DNA from: Strix aluco
Taxonomy: Eukaryota > Chordata > Aves > Strigiformes > Strigidae
Length of the DNA: 64,000 nt
Reading direction: 5' to 3'
NCBI RefSeq assembly: GCF_031877795.1
Contig: NC_133948.1
Span: 12,136,948 to 12,200,947, forward strand
Shown here: piece after piece, positions 1-13,247 of the stretch
Numbering within the stretch: the stretch's first letter is position 1
Layout: each line of letters starts with the position of its first letter
Position numbers and translations under genes: made by a program
The notes under the pieces: model-generated
Database searches by the model: none
What the model was told of the DNA's origin: nothing
The model's input: only the letters and a program-made list of their open reading frames with translations

Positions 1-1552
1 GTTCCTTAGTCCCTCTATACTTGAATCTCGCGTCAGTCAAACCATGTTTCTGATTTCTGGGGAAGGATGGGGGAGCTGCAGAATGCAATTCATAAAGATT
101 TCCTGAGCGGTGAAAGCAGTATTCATCCTCAGGTTGATTAGGAGCCATGCAACTATCTGTAATTAAACTTACACTTTTTAATGCTGTTGTTGGGGAGGAG
201 AGGTAGAGGGTGATAATAGTCCTGTTACTTTTTTTGGTTTTTAACCTGCATTTAACTTCTGGGGAAAAAATGGAAAAAATATGTTATTCTAAGAATAGCT
301 AAAGAGTATTTAACTTCTGAATATGTAAAGTTGTGTGTTAATCTGTGTAGAACAGGTTGCTTTTCACTTCTTGGTTTGAGCTGTCAGTATTCCTGGTGAA
401 GCTGAAACATCAGAAAATTCTTCAAAACCATGGTTGTCCCAGAAAGTTATGTTTTTTCTTGCCCAGGAGAGCACAGCAGGCTGGGTTAAACAAAGTCTGT
501 GCCAGTGGAAAGCTACAGTTGTGTAATTTTTTTCTGTTGGAGTCCTGATAGAGTTACTACAGAAGCCCTTTGGTTTTAGGTGGTGTGCTGACTTAACAAG
601 AGATTTACTCCAGCTCAGTGGTGTATTGATTTCATGCATATCCTGTTTGGTTTGTAATGCTGAGTCCAGAGCAAATCTGTCTTTTGGGTTGTGCCAAGTG
701 GTTCTTTGGTCTTTTAGAGTTAATAGTAGATACAGCTTATTTGTATTCAGAGACTTGTTTAGGGAGTACGTCTGGGTTTCCCACGCTCATTCATATGTGC
801 TGAGCAAAGAGTGTGGACAAACTTTCTTGGCATACTGCCAGAGGAGAATGGGGAACACTCCAAACATACCAATGGCTTTGCCAGGATATGTATCCAAATG
901 ACTTAAAATAGTGTCCCTAACCTCTCTCCTGTTTCGCACTACAGCAGTTAAAGATGGAACAATTTTAGATTGTGAAGTTCACTTCTAACAGCCTTGCACT
1001 TAACTTGTAAAAAAGAGTTCCTCAAGACTAAATGGAATTGCGCTTCTGAAATTGCAGTAGCTCACTGCTGTTTTGCTGAGTATTTCCAGGTTTCTTCACA
1101 TCTTGCTGCAGCCTGTTGTACTTTATTAGGTTTGTAGGCTCTCCCCCAAGTATCAACAATATTTCAGAAGTGTGGGAATGGATTGTACAGTTAAAAACTC
1201 ATCATTAGGTCCATCCTTTTGTAATGCCTGAGGTATAAATGTTGTGAGACATCTGTGGGATTCAAAAAAGAATCATATAAACCAGAGACCCATTATGGTT
1301 GCATTCAGTATCACGACAAATCCATAATAAAAACCTGGATGTTGCTCTGGTAGCAGCCTGGTGGTTTGTAAAGAGGGCCTATGATCAAGGGCTTTAGAAT
1401 ATGAGGGACTGCGATGTTAAGTGTGTATCATTCTCTCATGACAGGCATTAATGAAATCAGGTGGTAACCAATATAATCTATTTTAATGCATGTTAAATAC
1501 TTCTTCTGGGGGATAAGTGTCTGAAAACTTCTCTCTTTTCTTTTTCCCGTAG
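1..1552 (+). other. PATZ1: PATZ1 last intron (3' part)
   Basis: This sequence precedes the last PATZ1 coding exon and ends in a strong pyrimidine tract and AG (1551-1552). The short open frames in it have no recognisable protein similarity. I see no RNA gene or clear repeat. It is read as intron because the PATZ1 frame enters the exon at 1553 with two bases of a split codon, so the upstream exons must lie left of the window. Confidence 0.8.
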
Positions 1553-1971
1553 AAGGCCAGAAATGTTCACATTCGGACCCGATTGAGAGTTCTGATTCAT
1601 ACGGAGACCTCTCTGACACCAGTGACCTCAAGACTCCTGAGAAACAGAGCACCAATGGGTCCTTCTCGTGTGACATGGCAGTCAGCAAAAACAAAATGGA
1701 GACGGAAGGAGAGAAGAAGTACCCTTGCCCTGAATGTGGCAGCTTTTTCAGATCAAAGTCTTATCTGAACAAACACATACAGAAAGTTCACGTCAGGGCC
1801 CTTGGTGGCCCACTGGGGGACCTCGGTCCTGCTCTAGGATCCCCCTTTTCACCCCAACAGAACATGTCTCTCCTGGAGTCATTTGGGTTTCAGATCGTCC
1901 AGTCAGCATTTGCATCATCCCTCGTGGATCCAGAGGTCGACCAGCAACCAATGGGGCCAGAGGGGAAATGA
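1553..1971 (+). CDS. PATZ1: PATZ1, last coding exon (C-terminal zinc finger and tail)
   Basis: C-terminal 138 residues of PATZ1 (POZ/BTB and AT-hook containing zinc finger 1), a nuclear transcription factor whose C2H2 fingers and AT hooks bind GC-rich promoters. The exon opens after a pyrimidine-rich acceptor with two bases completing a split codon, then reads GQKCSHSDPIESSDSYGDLS and onward. A final C2H2 finger lies at about 1726-1791 (C-x2-C-x12-H-x4-H, CPECGSFFRSKSYLNKHIQK followed by VH). The conserved tail then runs through SLLESFGFQIVQ and DPEVDQQPMGPEGK to TGA at 1969-1971. From memory of the family, the tail is almost unchanged from mammalian PATZ1. The BTB domain, AT hooks and earlier fingers are outside the window. 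The identification is secure; the gene is partial only because of the window edge. Confidence 0.96.
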
Positions 1972-3010
1972 GATCAGCTTGATCTTAACAAAGCAAAGCA
2001 GCAGTCTGGCTATAATGATAAGATGCTGTGAACGAAAGAGGAAATAATGAAATTTGGTTCTATAGCTGAGAATTTTTTTTATTCATTTTAGCTTCCCTCT
2101 TTGTCTCATGCCCTACCCCACCTTTAAACCTTCACTGGGGAGAGGGAGAAAATGCTTCTTAGCTGATAAATTACAGAAGATGGTGACCTTGAATAGGAGA
2201 TGTCCTAAAACACCAAATGGAGCTTTAGAGGCTGCTGCTGGTGTTTTGACAAGATCTTCTAGAATAGACAAAAGTTGTCAGCACTGATCTGAGAATTAGA
2301 CAGTCCTAGTGACCAAGGCACCTGGGGAGCTGCAGCTACAGGGAGCTATGCTTTTGTTTTCTCTCTATTCCCCACCTTCCCTAACCTACCCCTGAAAAAC
2401 AGTAAGTTTTTAAAGCAGACCCATTATTGAATATAACATTAAGTCAAATGCCCCGTGGTACCTAGCAGGTTACAATGCAGTTGTCCTTTTAAAAACAGAA
2501 AAATTTAAAGAAGGTGAGAATTTGAACCCCTTCTGCCATTTGTGAGGCTGTGAGTGCTGCAGCAGGACTAAACTGCTGAGGAAAAACCACCATTCAGAAC
2601 AGGTTGTTTTTGTTACTTTTAACCATTAAACTTGCTGTCAGGTTTTTAATTCTCTATTATTATTATTATTTTAGGACCTGTTGTAGTGAATTGCTACTGA
2701 AAAGCCAGTCTAAGGCGATACACAGAGCACTCTTAAACAGCAGTCACATTAGGGTTAGTATTAATTTTTTTTTAGATGTACCATAATTAATAACTTGGCT
2801 AGTTGATTGTTTTAAGTCTATGAAAGAAATAGTTTTATTAAAAAAAAAAAAGAAAAAAAAAAAAGGAAGGAAAAATACCATTGCAGTCTGGTTGACTGGT
2901 GCTCATTTTTCATGTGGGGACCTAGGGTATAAACACGATCAGCTATCGGGTTAACACTTTGTACCACTGACTTGTTTAGTGTGAATAAACCCAGGGGTTC
3001 ACAGAGTGAT
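1972..3010 (+). other. PATZ1: PATZ1 3' UTR (probable extent)
   Basis: Non-coding sequence after the PATZ1 stop. The first AATAAA on the plus strand after the stop is at 2984-2989, which would give a 3' UTR of about 1.03 kb. A later AATAAA at 3985-3990 is an alternative. The end is inferred; transcript data would be needed to fix it. A TTA-type microsatellite (about 2656-2673) and an A-rich tract (2839-2864) lie inside. Confidence 0.5.
2984..2989 (+). terminator. candidate PATZ1 poly(A) signal AATAAA
   Basis: First canonical hexamer downstream of the PATZ1 stop on the coding strand. Assigned by position only. Confidence 0.4.
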
Positions 3011-3490
3011 TTTGATTTAATTGGATTGGACTCTATTAAAGAAGTTAGTATGTTACTTTGCATCCCCTCGTTTTGTCTGGTTTTTGAGCAATTTAGCCAC
3101 CTGTCCAAAAGGTGTGCAAATGAGAACCAGTAAATAAGACATTAATCCCACTCTACACTGTACTGTATTCTCAGTGAGCTGGGCTTTTTGGCTACGGTCG
3201 TGCTCTCCTGATCTGCCTCTAGTCAGGTTTGCAAAAGCCAGTCTTACTCCTTTCTTTTCCAAAAGAAGAAGGGTTTCTGCTATAAGAGATGGGAATTGCA
3301 AACAGCATATCTCTGAAAAAGAATTGATTATAAAATGCAAAGAAGCTGGGCTCTAGGCTGTTGGAGGTTCCATTTAATCTGAAAATATCACTTGTGCAGA
3401 AATAATGTCCTTTCTTGACCCTCCCTTTCCTCCCATGTAACTTGTCAAGGTCTTTTGTACCAAATCCAGGTATAAATGTTGTTTAACACA

Positions 3491-3680
3491 GGGTTAGGAG
3501 TTAGGAATACTCTGAGTTATAATTATGGTTCTGCTGTTGATCCTCAAGGTCACATAGGACAGCTCCCTGAATTTATTCCTTCATTTCCCATCTGTGAAAA
3601 GTTTTCTCTACATCACAATTGTTGTGAGGGTTAATCAGCAAAGATTTAAGCAGTGATTTGGTAAACTAAGGTGCTATATG
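3491..3680 (+). repeat. MIR / CORE-SINE-like relic (plus orientation)
   Basis: The order of blocks follows the MIR consensus: a variable unique part, 'ggttctgctgttgatcctc', 'aaggtcacat', a 'catttcccatctgtgaaaa' block, then 'ttgttgtgagggttaat' and a tail resembling 'gtgatttggtaaactaaggt'. It is diverged and indel-rich, as expected for an ancient tRNA-derived SINE. Called from memory of the consensus, not by alignment. Confidence 0.6.
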
Positions 3681-5847
3681 TACTGAATGTTTCTAGAAAA
3701 GCCACTCTGAAGAACCTAAGTCCCACACCAAACTTGCATTCTAAGAAACAGTAGCTGTCTCCATCATTAATACAGTGCTGGAGCAGGATAGACCACCTCA
3801 GACCAGGACCTACATCCCCTGCAGGAGATATGTCTGTATTAAATGTGAACTTGGCCACAAACTGCTGTTGCACCGCAACTTGGCGTTGCCCAGGTGCTCC
3901 TAATCCAAACCCTGCAGCTAATACATAACTGAAATAAGACACATTCCTGGTTTGTTTTTGTGTTAGAATTATAGAGCCTTTGTAAATAAATGGATTTTGG
4001 AATGACATTCTAAATTCTACAGACTTAGAAGCCCTAGCTTCTCTCTTGTAAGAAGCTACTTTTTTGTACTTGCTCTTGAGTATTATAAACCAAGGATGAA
4101 TAATCAATGGCTTTCTCTTTATAGCACCAGCACTTTCTAAATTGAGAGCATGTTGCAGTGGACTTGATGTTTTGCTATTAATCTGAGTTGGGAGACTGAA
4201 GGACATGTTCTTCTCCATTCATCTTCCCCCAGAATCCCTGGAATAGGTATGAGTCTCATTTAAAAGGGGACAAAACCCCCCAAAATCCAAAAGAACCCAC
4301 CTTCAAACTAAAGTTTCATGGAATTGCATTGCTGTACTGATAAGTTTAGTTGACAAGTAGAAACAGGACATTTCAAAAAAGTAACAAAACATTTTAAAAT
4401 ACCTTACAAATCTAGACCTTGTTGAGACAACCTTGTAAGCTGCCAAGCAAGTCAAGATAGACCAGGCTTTCCAGTCAGCATAACAATTCATTGGGGTTAG
4501 CAAATGCAACTGCTGTCACTCTGATTTACTAATAGCTTGTATTTAAGCTACCAGAAAAATTTTTGTTGAATTGAGGCTGTATTCTGAAAAATATTAGAAG
4601 TCTGTGTCCTTAATGTTCCTGTATGCACTCAAAGAGGGTGCACTAGTCATAAAATTCAACTCCAAAAGACAGAATAGAGGATATTTTCATCCTACATTTA
4701 GCTCCACTGACTTTAGTGTTACTAGTGGGTTGAGTTTTGGCCATGTGTATCCAAATTTACTTTTGAATGCTACAGAATTTGACCTGATAAATGAAAAGCC
4801 TTGAACTAAAAAGAAAGCCTTCTAAAACACTAACTGTGCATTTTGCTTGTCAAAGAAAATGCTTACTAAGTTGTCATGAATACATTGAATGAAAGCTACT
4901 TACTTCTCAGTCTAGTGGACAGGGAAACAATTAGGGCAGGAAGCTAACAATCCTGAAATTACAGTTCTAGATCATCCTAGTGTAAATGGGAGAGATTTGC
5001 ACCAACACAAGAGACTGGTGCAGACTGGTGCCAGCAGTAGGTTGGGCAGATCTTTAGCAGTGGTGTGTTTTCAGAGCTTTTTGCTTCTTTGGGGGCATAT
5101 TGTTCTGGATAGTAATTTAATCTACATGCAAATTCTTTATATTCTGTGCTTTGGGAAGTGTCTGCTTCTCATAGAACAGAAGGCAGATCCAAACAGAAAA
5201 CTCAGCCTCCTAAGTTCAGAGTTCAAAGGCAAGTACTTTACATGCCCTGAACTGCAACCTCGCTTGTTTGTTACATTTTTAATTGGCATATCAGTGTATA
5301 TGTGATAGCTCTCATTTGGGGCCAGCCCTCCTTTCCTTATCTTCTTTGGTGGGACTGCAATCCAGTGTTTGAGTCGATGCAATTTCCTGCCAAGAAGGGA
5401 ACTTCAGTTCATGCAAATTTAGATAATCAGAGGTGTAGTATTTCTTTGTATTATAGGAGTCCCTAAACCCCTCAACTGAGGCTCTGACCCTTGTGTATTA
5501 GGTAGGATGAAAACATCTTCAACCATTTATAATCTAAACACTAAAGACAGACAAGAAAGGAATAGATGCTTAGAGGTGAACGAATGAAATAAAGATGAAG
5601 GACTAAAAAACCACTTGCATGCATGCTTAAATGTTGTGTTGAATGTAGGGGCACAGACTTACCAGGCTTCTTTTGTTGCCTGAATTTATCTTTATGTACT
5701 GTTAATCCACAACAAATGCAAGGTAAAGCAATTTAATGTGAATTTATTCCATACTGAGTTAAATGAAATGACATTACCTTGCATTTGTCATGTGTTAGAT
5801 GTGTGCAAACAGACCTAACAGTGCGGCTCACCTGATGCATGGTAATG

Positions 5848-5969
5848 TGGTGCGTGTGAGCTTTCAATCTTAAGTGATTTGCCCATGATGACGTGGGAAA
5901 TTGATAGCAGAACCAGAAATTGAACACAGATTTTTCCTTCTCTCAATCCAGTGCCTTAACTATAGTAGG
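5848..5969 (-). repeat. MIR / CORE-SINE-like relic (minus orientation)
   Basis: Reads as the reverse complement of the MIR middle and 5' parts: 'ttaagtgatttgcccatga', 'agcagaaccagaaattgaac' and 'atccagtgccttaactata', matching the MIR blocks for 'gacttgcccaaggtcac', 'cagagctgggattcgaac' and 'ccagtgctctaaccac'. Confidence 0.6.
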
Positions 5970-7429
5970 GCAAAGTATTATATGTTGGGGGGGATGATTG
6001 TTTTGTTTGTTTTTTAAAGCCTAGAACTATAAGATGGTGTGGAGTTGGTCTTCCTACCAATCTTTTGAATAATTGCAAATGCCCAGTCACAATTTTAGAC
6101 CTGTTTGAGTGCCAGTGACTTAGGGAATATTTGTTATTTCCCACGTATTCCCTGAAATTATTGTTCCTCCCTCAACTGCTGTCAGCAGTAAGGAATGACT
6201 TGAATAGAAGAGCTGTGTAACTGAATGTCTATCTAACTCAACTAATTGAATTGATAGTATGAAAGCTAACCTAGATTTTTTTGTAGGCTCTGTTGTAACT
6301 TTAGTGTCTTGTTTTTTCACTAAATCTTTGTTCCTAGAAATCAATATCTGAACTTATGTCTTGAGTCTGGAGTGGGGTACCACTTTCAGCTTTAATTTTT
6401 TTTTAAGGTGCTTGCTTGAGGAAGTAGATGCCAAAGTAAACTTCAAAGGAACTCCAGACTTCAGTGTTGGAAGAATGAAAGGAGAGCAAGAGCTCTCTTT
6501 GGGTTTCATGAGAGATAAATGGACAAAGTAAAAAAACAGTTACCAAAATTTTAAGTAATTAAATGGGAAAGGCTTTTCTTTATCACCCACAAAAATAATC
6601 AGATATTTTCAATTGTTCAGCATGGCAGAAACTCTGAGAGCAAGTGCCAAACAAAACCATGGAATGTGTTGGCTTTTTTAGCATTATGAATATACCTTAA
6701 CAGCATTATGAATATTTTAATGTAAATTAAGCCAGCTGTGTACCATTCACCTTTTGCCTGGGCACAGTACCTGAGTTGTAATTGAATAGAACATAAACTC
6801 ACAGTGAATCTCTGAGCTTATGCTCTCAGTTCCACACCAAGAGACAAAACAAATGAGCAAAGAGGGAAAATCAATAGGAAAACTTAAAAGGGAAAAAAGA
6901 TCCTGGAAGATTCCCATGTCTCCTGAGAGAGTCCCACTACCCTGAACATCACTTTCAAACCAAGATCCTTCAGCTGTTGTGAATGAGCCTTTGGGAACAG
7001 ATTTGGCTTTCAGCCCCATCTGCTGTGCTCCCCAGCTGCAGCCCGAGGCCACGTTCACTGTCGCAGAGTCAGCAGCAGCAGCATTGGCATCATGTCTTCT
7101 TGCCTGCTCCCTCGACACCTTCACCCTCCACACATTCCTGTGCCAGTGTGGTACTTAACTCAGATGTGTACAGCTCTGCACATAACTGCGTTAGCTATAA
7201 AACAAACCAGAGAACTATTATTTGGCTAAAAAGAAAAAAAAAACAACACAAAACTTGAAAATAGCGATGTGATGTAACTGCAAAGTGGTGCAGAACAGAA
7301 GCAGGAACCCTGGCTGTAAGGGGTTGTGGTGATGGCTGGAATGGTTAAAGCATGTTAGTGAAAAACCACAGCTGTTTGCTCTGTGGTAGCAGCTAATGAA
7401 TGGCTGTTTGTAAAGAATTAACACCTTGT

Positions 7430-7530
7430 GTCATTTCTAGCCTCTTCCTGTGTTTTGTTCCCATCTATAAAATGAGATGATGATGACCTTGGGTAAGACT
7501 GTTTCAAGATTTGATTGACATCCCAAATTG
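7430..7530 (+). repeat. short MIR-like relic (plus orientation)
   Basis: A single block, 'cccatctataaaatgagatg' followed by 'atgatgaccttgggtaagac' and 'gtttcaagattt', resembles the MIR segment around 'ccatctgtaaaatggggata'. Only the 3' half is visible, so this is weaker than the others. Confidence 0.4.
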
Positions 7531-8289
7531 TGCTGCAGAATTTTGCTGCTGAACTCTACTACAGACGTTTGGCCTCACTGACTTCAGGTGTAATGGAAAG
7601 TTAAACATTTGGCCACGTTTTTCCTGAAAGGTGAAATATTTAAATTAATTTAAAGCCTGCCTAGCACTCTTGATCTGCTCTCAGGGTTTATGTGATTGAG
7701 CTGGGTGGCCTCTCTACTTGTACTGCAGTTTTGGAGACCTGGAAGGGCTCTGAGCTGAGATGTGCTGAAGGAAGGAGGTAACTGGTGTCTCACTGATGTT
7801 CCAGTGACTCCCTCCCAGCTCCTGGGTTCCATGTGGACCATGGGGTCACTTCAGCCAACCACTGGCAGCCATAGATGCTCTAGAGCTTCTTGCAGTCATG
7901 TAGTGAGCTTGGGAACATGCTTTTATAATACATCAGTCTCATGCTTGCTAACAGCTTTTTGGCTGCTGTGTCTACAAACTGGTGCCTTTTCCAGGCAATT
8001 TTTACATGCCCTCTGCAAAGCTGTCAGACTGACTGCTGGCTCTTAAAGAATCAACCAAGCCTTGCTCTTGGGCTCAGAATTTCTCTTCAGTACTGTTGTA
8101 ATCTGAAAGTTTGCTGCAATTAGTGCAAATACACAGTGTAAGAGAGAAAATAAAAGGCTGTTCTCAGATGTCCTGTAGAGTGAACAACTGAAACATGAGT
8201 GTGGGATGGGCCAGGAAAACTGGCATTTTTCCCTGGCTGCACACTGTATGGAAGAGACAGTGCCTTGGAAGGGAAGGAGCAGAAAAGTT

Positions 8290-8382
8290 TGCCATTGGCT
8301 CTGATGAATCCCAATCCTGCTTCTACTGAAGTTGCTGGGAATCCTCCCATTTTCTTCAGTGTGAGCATGAAAGGATCTTAGG
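8290..8382. repeat. possible ancient amniote repeat (palindromic type)
   Basis: 'cctgcttctactgaagttgc' and 'cccattttcttcagtgtgag' are near-inverted halves. They resemble a widespread amniote repeat containing 'attgacttcaatggga' and 'gcaggatc'. The assignment is tentative. Confidence 0.3.
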
Positions 8383-9604
8383 TAAGGATGGATGACTCTT
8401 TCCCTACTTGAATGAAGTCTCTTGCCTATTTATGGGCCTGCTTCTATTGAAACCGAGCCTGTTTTAGCCTTTTTGGGTTCTTAGGGACCTGTTTGTATAA
8501 AGCAACTTACCTACCTATCTTTTTTTTTCTATTGTGTGTATTTTTTGTATGTTCTGTTGGAAGGTGAAGCCTCTGTAGAAGGGGATACAAAAACTGATTT
8601 TTAAATAGTAATAAACCAAAAGAGAATTAAACTCTGCAGGCTGCATGCATTCATTTCCTGGAGTTGGAGAGTAGAGACCATGAGTGCACAGAGAAACAGC
8701 CTGCATTTCTCGAATCTCAAAATCTTCCTTTTCAGAGACAGTTCCTCAGCTCTATATGAATAACCATAGCGTGGTGGGCAGGTTGCAACATTGTGTATCA
8801 GGATGGCCTTATTTTGAGTAGAAAATCCTTTCGCTGGCACTGTGCGATGAGATTTCTTACATTCTTTTAGCATAAGTGGATGGAGTAACAAGTATCTGTG
8901 AAATTCGGTATTGTCCTCACTGAATACCTGGAAGCCAATGAAAATACAAATAAGACAGGATATATAAATATATTTTTGCTTCTGGCCTGCCTACCTCAGG
9001 TGCTAGGTCATTAGTCAAATGCACTGTCTTCTAAATCAACACCATTATATTCTAAAGAAATAAGTGAAGTATGAGGTGAAACTTTACCAAACCTTTGTTC
9101 CTTCCTGGTCTTTTTGCCTCCTTGTGGTGTTACTGGTTTGAGCCCTAACTTTCTAAAGAATGGCAAACTCAGGACCAAAATAACAACAGAGGTTTGCCCT
9201 ATTCTGTAAACATGCATAAGGAACAGAGTCTTTACTTTTGTAAATAGATGTAAAAAAGTCCACGTGCATATGTAAGAGTCATGAAAAAGGCCATCTCTGC
9301 ATGCCTATGGCATGTGTGCAACCCAAAGAGAAAAAGGTTTGCCTTTCTACACAGGAAAGAAAGGGCAACTTCCCAAAATAAACAACCCCTCCCTGCGCCT
9401 TCAGGCAAACACCTGTGGAGAGAGAGGTCTTTCACAAGACCTGTGTGCCAATGGTTTTATCTGCTTTTGGGTCAGCTAAGAAAATAAAATCCAGAGGTGA
9501 GAGCTCTGCATTGTATATGTCTCTGAATGCTGGCTTTTAGGAAACACTAGTAGCTCTACTGAAGGGTTTGGTCTCTGCTTCTCTGCTCACATGTTGAATT
9601 ACAA

Positions 9605-9630
9605 AGAGACCCATTACAAAATGGGTCTCT
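9605..9630. repeat. perfect 11-bp inverted repeat with 4-nt loop
   Basis: AGAGACCCATT (9605-9615) is followed by a 4-base spacer and its exact complement (9620-9630). The flanks repeat as well: 'ctctgctcacatgttga' upstream and 'ctctgctcttatgttga' downstream, about 48 bp apart. The hairpin therefore sits at a small local duplication. Function unknown. Confidence 0.7.
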
Positions 9631-10407
9631 GCTCTTATGTTGATGACTCCCATCCTAGCCCCAAAACCCTAGACAGATAAGAAAATATGTTTGGGGGTTT
9701 TTTTATGTGTACAAGTTTATAACCTTACTGAGTTTCTGTTGGCATGGGATTTGGGTTACTTGCTTATAATGAGTGGTTGTGCTATTTAGACTTGACGTTA
9801 TTTTCCGCAGGAACTGCAAGTTTTGCATATTTAAGTGCAACTTTGTAACCTCATGTTCTCCACAGTGGAATCCAACTCTGATGATATTCCATGATTATCA
9901 GTTTGAACAGCAGTTTTGCGCTATCACTTCTGTTTGACTGAAATCAGCTTCTACTGTGAGTGAAAGATTGGTAGAAGGATATTTATTCCAGTCCAATTCA
10001 CTGGAAGTTAATTTGAACAGATATCAGAACATACATCTTTATTCCCTTTGACTCAAATCTCCACGTTATGGTGCTGCCTTTTTCATGTTTCTCATGTGCA
10101 GGTAAACCATTATTTTTAGATTGGCATTTTCTAATGAATGAATATTGGCTTATCTGACTGCTTCGCTTTGCTAGATACTGCTGTGCACAACAGTGAATTA
10201 AGAAACAAGAAAGCTACAAAGGTAGTTTTATACCTTAAAAAAACAACACATTCCCCGATTTTTCTTCCTGCATTAATGCTTATTTGTACTTTTAAGTCTA
10301 CACTACATATGTAGAACTTGAGAACATCTTAAGACTTTCCGTGCATATCCCTCTTCATGATTCCTTCCCCTTGAATACCATTTCATAAGCTGTGTATTGC
10401 ATGTCTG

Positions 10408-10565
10408 AAGCTTTCAAAGCACTTTGCAGACATATAATCCTTTCTGCCTCTGTGACAGAAGTAGTATTAACATGGGAAACTGAGGCAGAAACTTGCCTAA
10501 GGTCAAACAACAAATCAGTAAAAGAACTTAAAGCTCCTGTTCTTGACTCAAAGACCTATGTGTTC
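10408..10565 (-). repeat. MIR / CORE-SINE-like relic (minus orientation)
   Basis: Clear reverse-complement MIR order: 'caaagcactttgcagacata' (tail), 'agtagtattaacatgggaaa', 'ctgaggcagaaacttgccta', 'aggtcaaacaacaaatcagt', then 'ctcctgttcttgactcaaag'. This is the best preserved of the MIR-like copies in the window. Confidence 0.7.
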
Positions 10566-11502
10566 TCTGAGTGGATCACAGTATCTTCCAAAATAGCTTC
10601 CCTTCCTCCACCCTTAAAAATTCATGCTCTGTTTTTTGTCAATAGCAGCCTGTGTCTGTAGAAAAACAAAACAAAACAAAACAGTGCAGCTGGGGGCTGA
10701 AACATTACTTTAGACAGCTGTACCTTATTCCTAACTATTGCTACAGTTTGATGGTATTTTGCTTGAAGACACACCCATTGGATCGCAGGTAAAAGCAGTG
10801 TCTGTGACCCAGATACTGATTTCAGAATGCTCCAGCTAAGGGCCATGGGCCAAGCTGAGACCTTTGCAACAGCCACAATGGGCCAGTGGGAACAAATGTC
10901 TGTGGGCAGTCGGGCCCATTAAAACCACCGAGGGAACTGTGGAAAGGCACTGACTGGGCAGTTTGTGACAAAAAGGACAAAGAAGTGTTGCTGTTAGAGA
11001 GGACTCAGTGCGTGAAATTTCTTAAGTCAGTGATTGCCAAGAGTATTTAGTGCTAATCTCTTAATGCTAGAAAAGTGTAGCTGCAGTGCTTCTCCCCCAG
11101 TAAACAATAGGACCCAGATTGCCCTCCTGAGGCCTCTATCCTTTTATTGCAGCCCACACAGACAGCTCATCTGAGAAGGCACGTTGAGTTCGTAGAGCAA
11201 ACTCTCTGAACCAGTCTGAACCAGTTCAAATATCACATATGGTTGTTTTGCTTCTGCAGACTTCCTTGTTAGTCCTTGGAGGCTGGGACTGGCATTTACT
11301 TAGCAATAGCTCATGCTGTCAGATTGAAGGGGGAGGGGAAAGCCTCTCCTTGAACATGTCAGCAGGGGGATGCAACAGCGCAGTCAGATATTTCTATCGC
11401 TCCACACTGACTCCTTTGTAGTGACTGTCTCTGTCTTGATTTTTGGTTATACTCGGCTCAGTTTCATAAACTCAACATCTGATCCTTTTGTTGCAGCCCT
11501 GA

Positions 11503-11523
11503 TTTTTTTTTTTTTTTTTTTTT
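11503..11523. repeat. poly(T) tract, 21 bases
   Basis: Uninterrupted run of T. No retrocopy or SINE body is visible next to it, so it is listed as a simple repeat. Confidence 0.9.
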
Positions 11524-13247
11524 GTTCAGATTGTTTCTAGGTTAGGAATAAAATGTATTTGTTTCTGACTCCTACATCATCGCTTACAGAAGGCTTTTTA
11601 CAGGTGAGACCCACAGTTGTTTTCATGATCCAGACAGAGACAACAAAGGAGTAAAAAGACCTGCTTTTGTTGGAGTTGCAAATACTTAATAGTGTTTAGC
11701 AACATTTGGTGCTTACAGTTTTTTAACCTTTAGCACAAATTGCTCTAATATCCTGTTTATGGTGGATGAGGCCTCAGAATGTACTATCGTCATTCTCGGG
11801 TATCGCAGTTTATGAAGGAAGCAGAAAATGGTTTAGAAAAACCAGTTTTGAGAAAAAATTGTAAGAATTATCTTGGTTTGCCTAGAAAGAAGAAAGGGGA
11901 AGTTATGGGAACATGACACATGCTTTGTTACAAGGCAGGAAATGTGAACTTCTCCCATTTTAAGCAATCCATGTTAATTTGGCTAGGAAAGAATACTTAG
12001 ATTAGAAAACTGATTTTGCTTACTCCCCCCCAGTATCTCATGTAGTGAGATTAAGTAATAAAGCGTGTTTGTTCTTTCATAGGAGGTTAGATGAACTTTT
12101 GCCCAGGAAGATCTGAACATACTTGGCTGTGGCCAGAGAAGGAGGGTGGGTTTGATGGTTTCTTGCAGAGTCCTTCCAGAGCTATACATCTGTAGTTGCC
12201 TCCCTTTGCACAGCATGCTGTGCTATGTGTTAGCATCCTTTTATTTTTCTTCTTTAAGAAAAGTCCATACACTTTGAATTTTTCCACAGGTGAAAAAGTA
12301 GAACAAATAAGACGGAGCAGTTGACAGACAGAAGAGAGAAAAAGCAGACATTGTTCATTCTGGAACCTGTATCAAGTAAACAGCTGAAAGGTACCAGCTC
12401 ACAGCTGAAACTGGTTCACACTGAGTTTAGGGAGGATGCTTAACATCCTCATCCCTAAAAATAGTGTATATATTCTCCTGTGAAGTGTTTGTGGATGTGT
12501 TGTGGTACATGTATGTGTATATACCTACAGATTTCTACATGTAAACTATGTGAGGATGTGGTTGCAGAGCTATTAGCTTACTTACAGTTTGGGTAGTAAC
12601 TTTAAAATCAAGTCCTAGTAAGTAATGTCAGGTTAATCTCTAAAAGGATAGCAAGAAGAGCAAACCCATTTCCAAACAGCAGAAAGAGCAATTGAGTCTG
12701 CCTTTGACAGCTGCCACCTGGCATCCTATTAAACTGCCAGGCATAAATCTTCCCTCATCCTGGAGAAAGCTAGAGATGAAAGAGAAAAAATTATGCTTAG
12801 AAGTCAGTCGTGGAAAAGACTTTGATCTTTACCATTAAAATTATCTTTTTTTGCATTTCTCCCAGATTTCCCATTGTCCTTCTGTGGACTAGAAACTCAA
12901 AATTGTTTGCTGGAACTTGGCTGGGTGTAACGAGAAGTGCAAATTTATCTTGTTACATAACAGGAGAAAGAGCTGGGAAGGTCTGAGGTTTGTTTCCACA
13001 GAGATTACTGCCCAACCCGCAGTTCTTGGATCAGTACATACAGGAGGAGGTGCTTTCTGTGCAAGATGGCATGGAAGTGTTAGTTAGTCTTGTGAAATGA
13101 GCTAAAAGAAATTAATTGTACAGGTTGGTAGCCCTCTGCAAACTCTTTTAGACAGGATGTGCCTCTGGATGCATGTGTGGCCCTGTAGCTTCTGACTGAA
13201 TGGAATTTGTCCCATGAAATCTCTTTTGAAGAGCTATTACAAGCAGA

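Noticed and set aside
3646-4218. 190-codon open frame on the minus strand
   Set aside because: No recognisable domain, no splice partner, and it begins inside a MIR-like repeat. A frame of this length can arise by chance in 64 kb with six frames.
11503-11523. Poly(T) as the tail of a minus-strand retrocopy
   Set aside because: No processed-gene or SINE body and no target-site duplication seen next to it.
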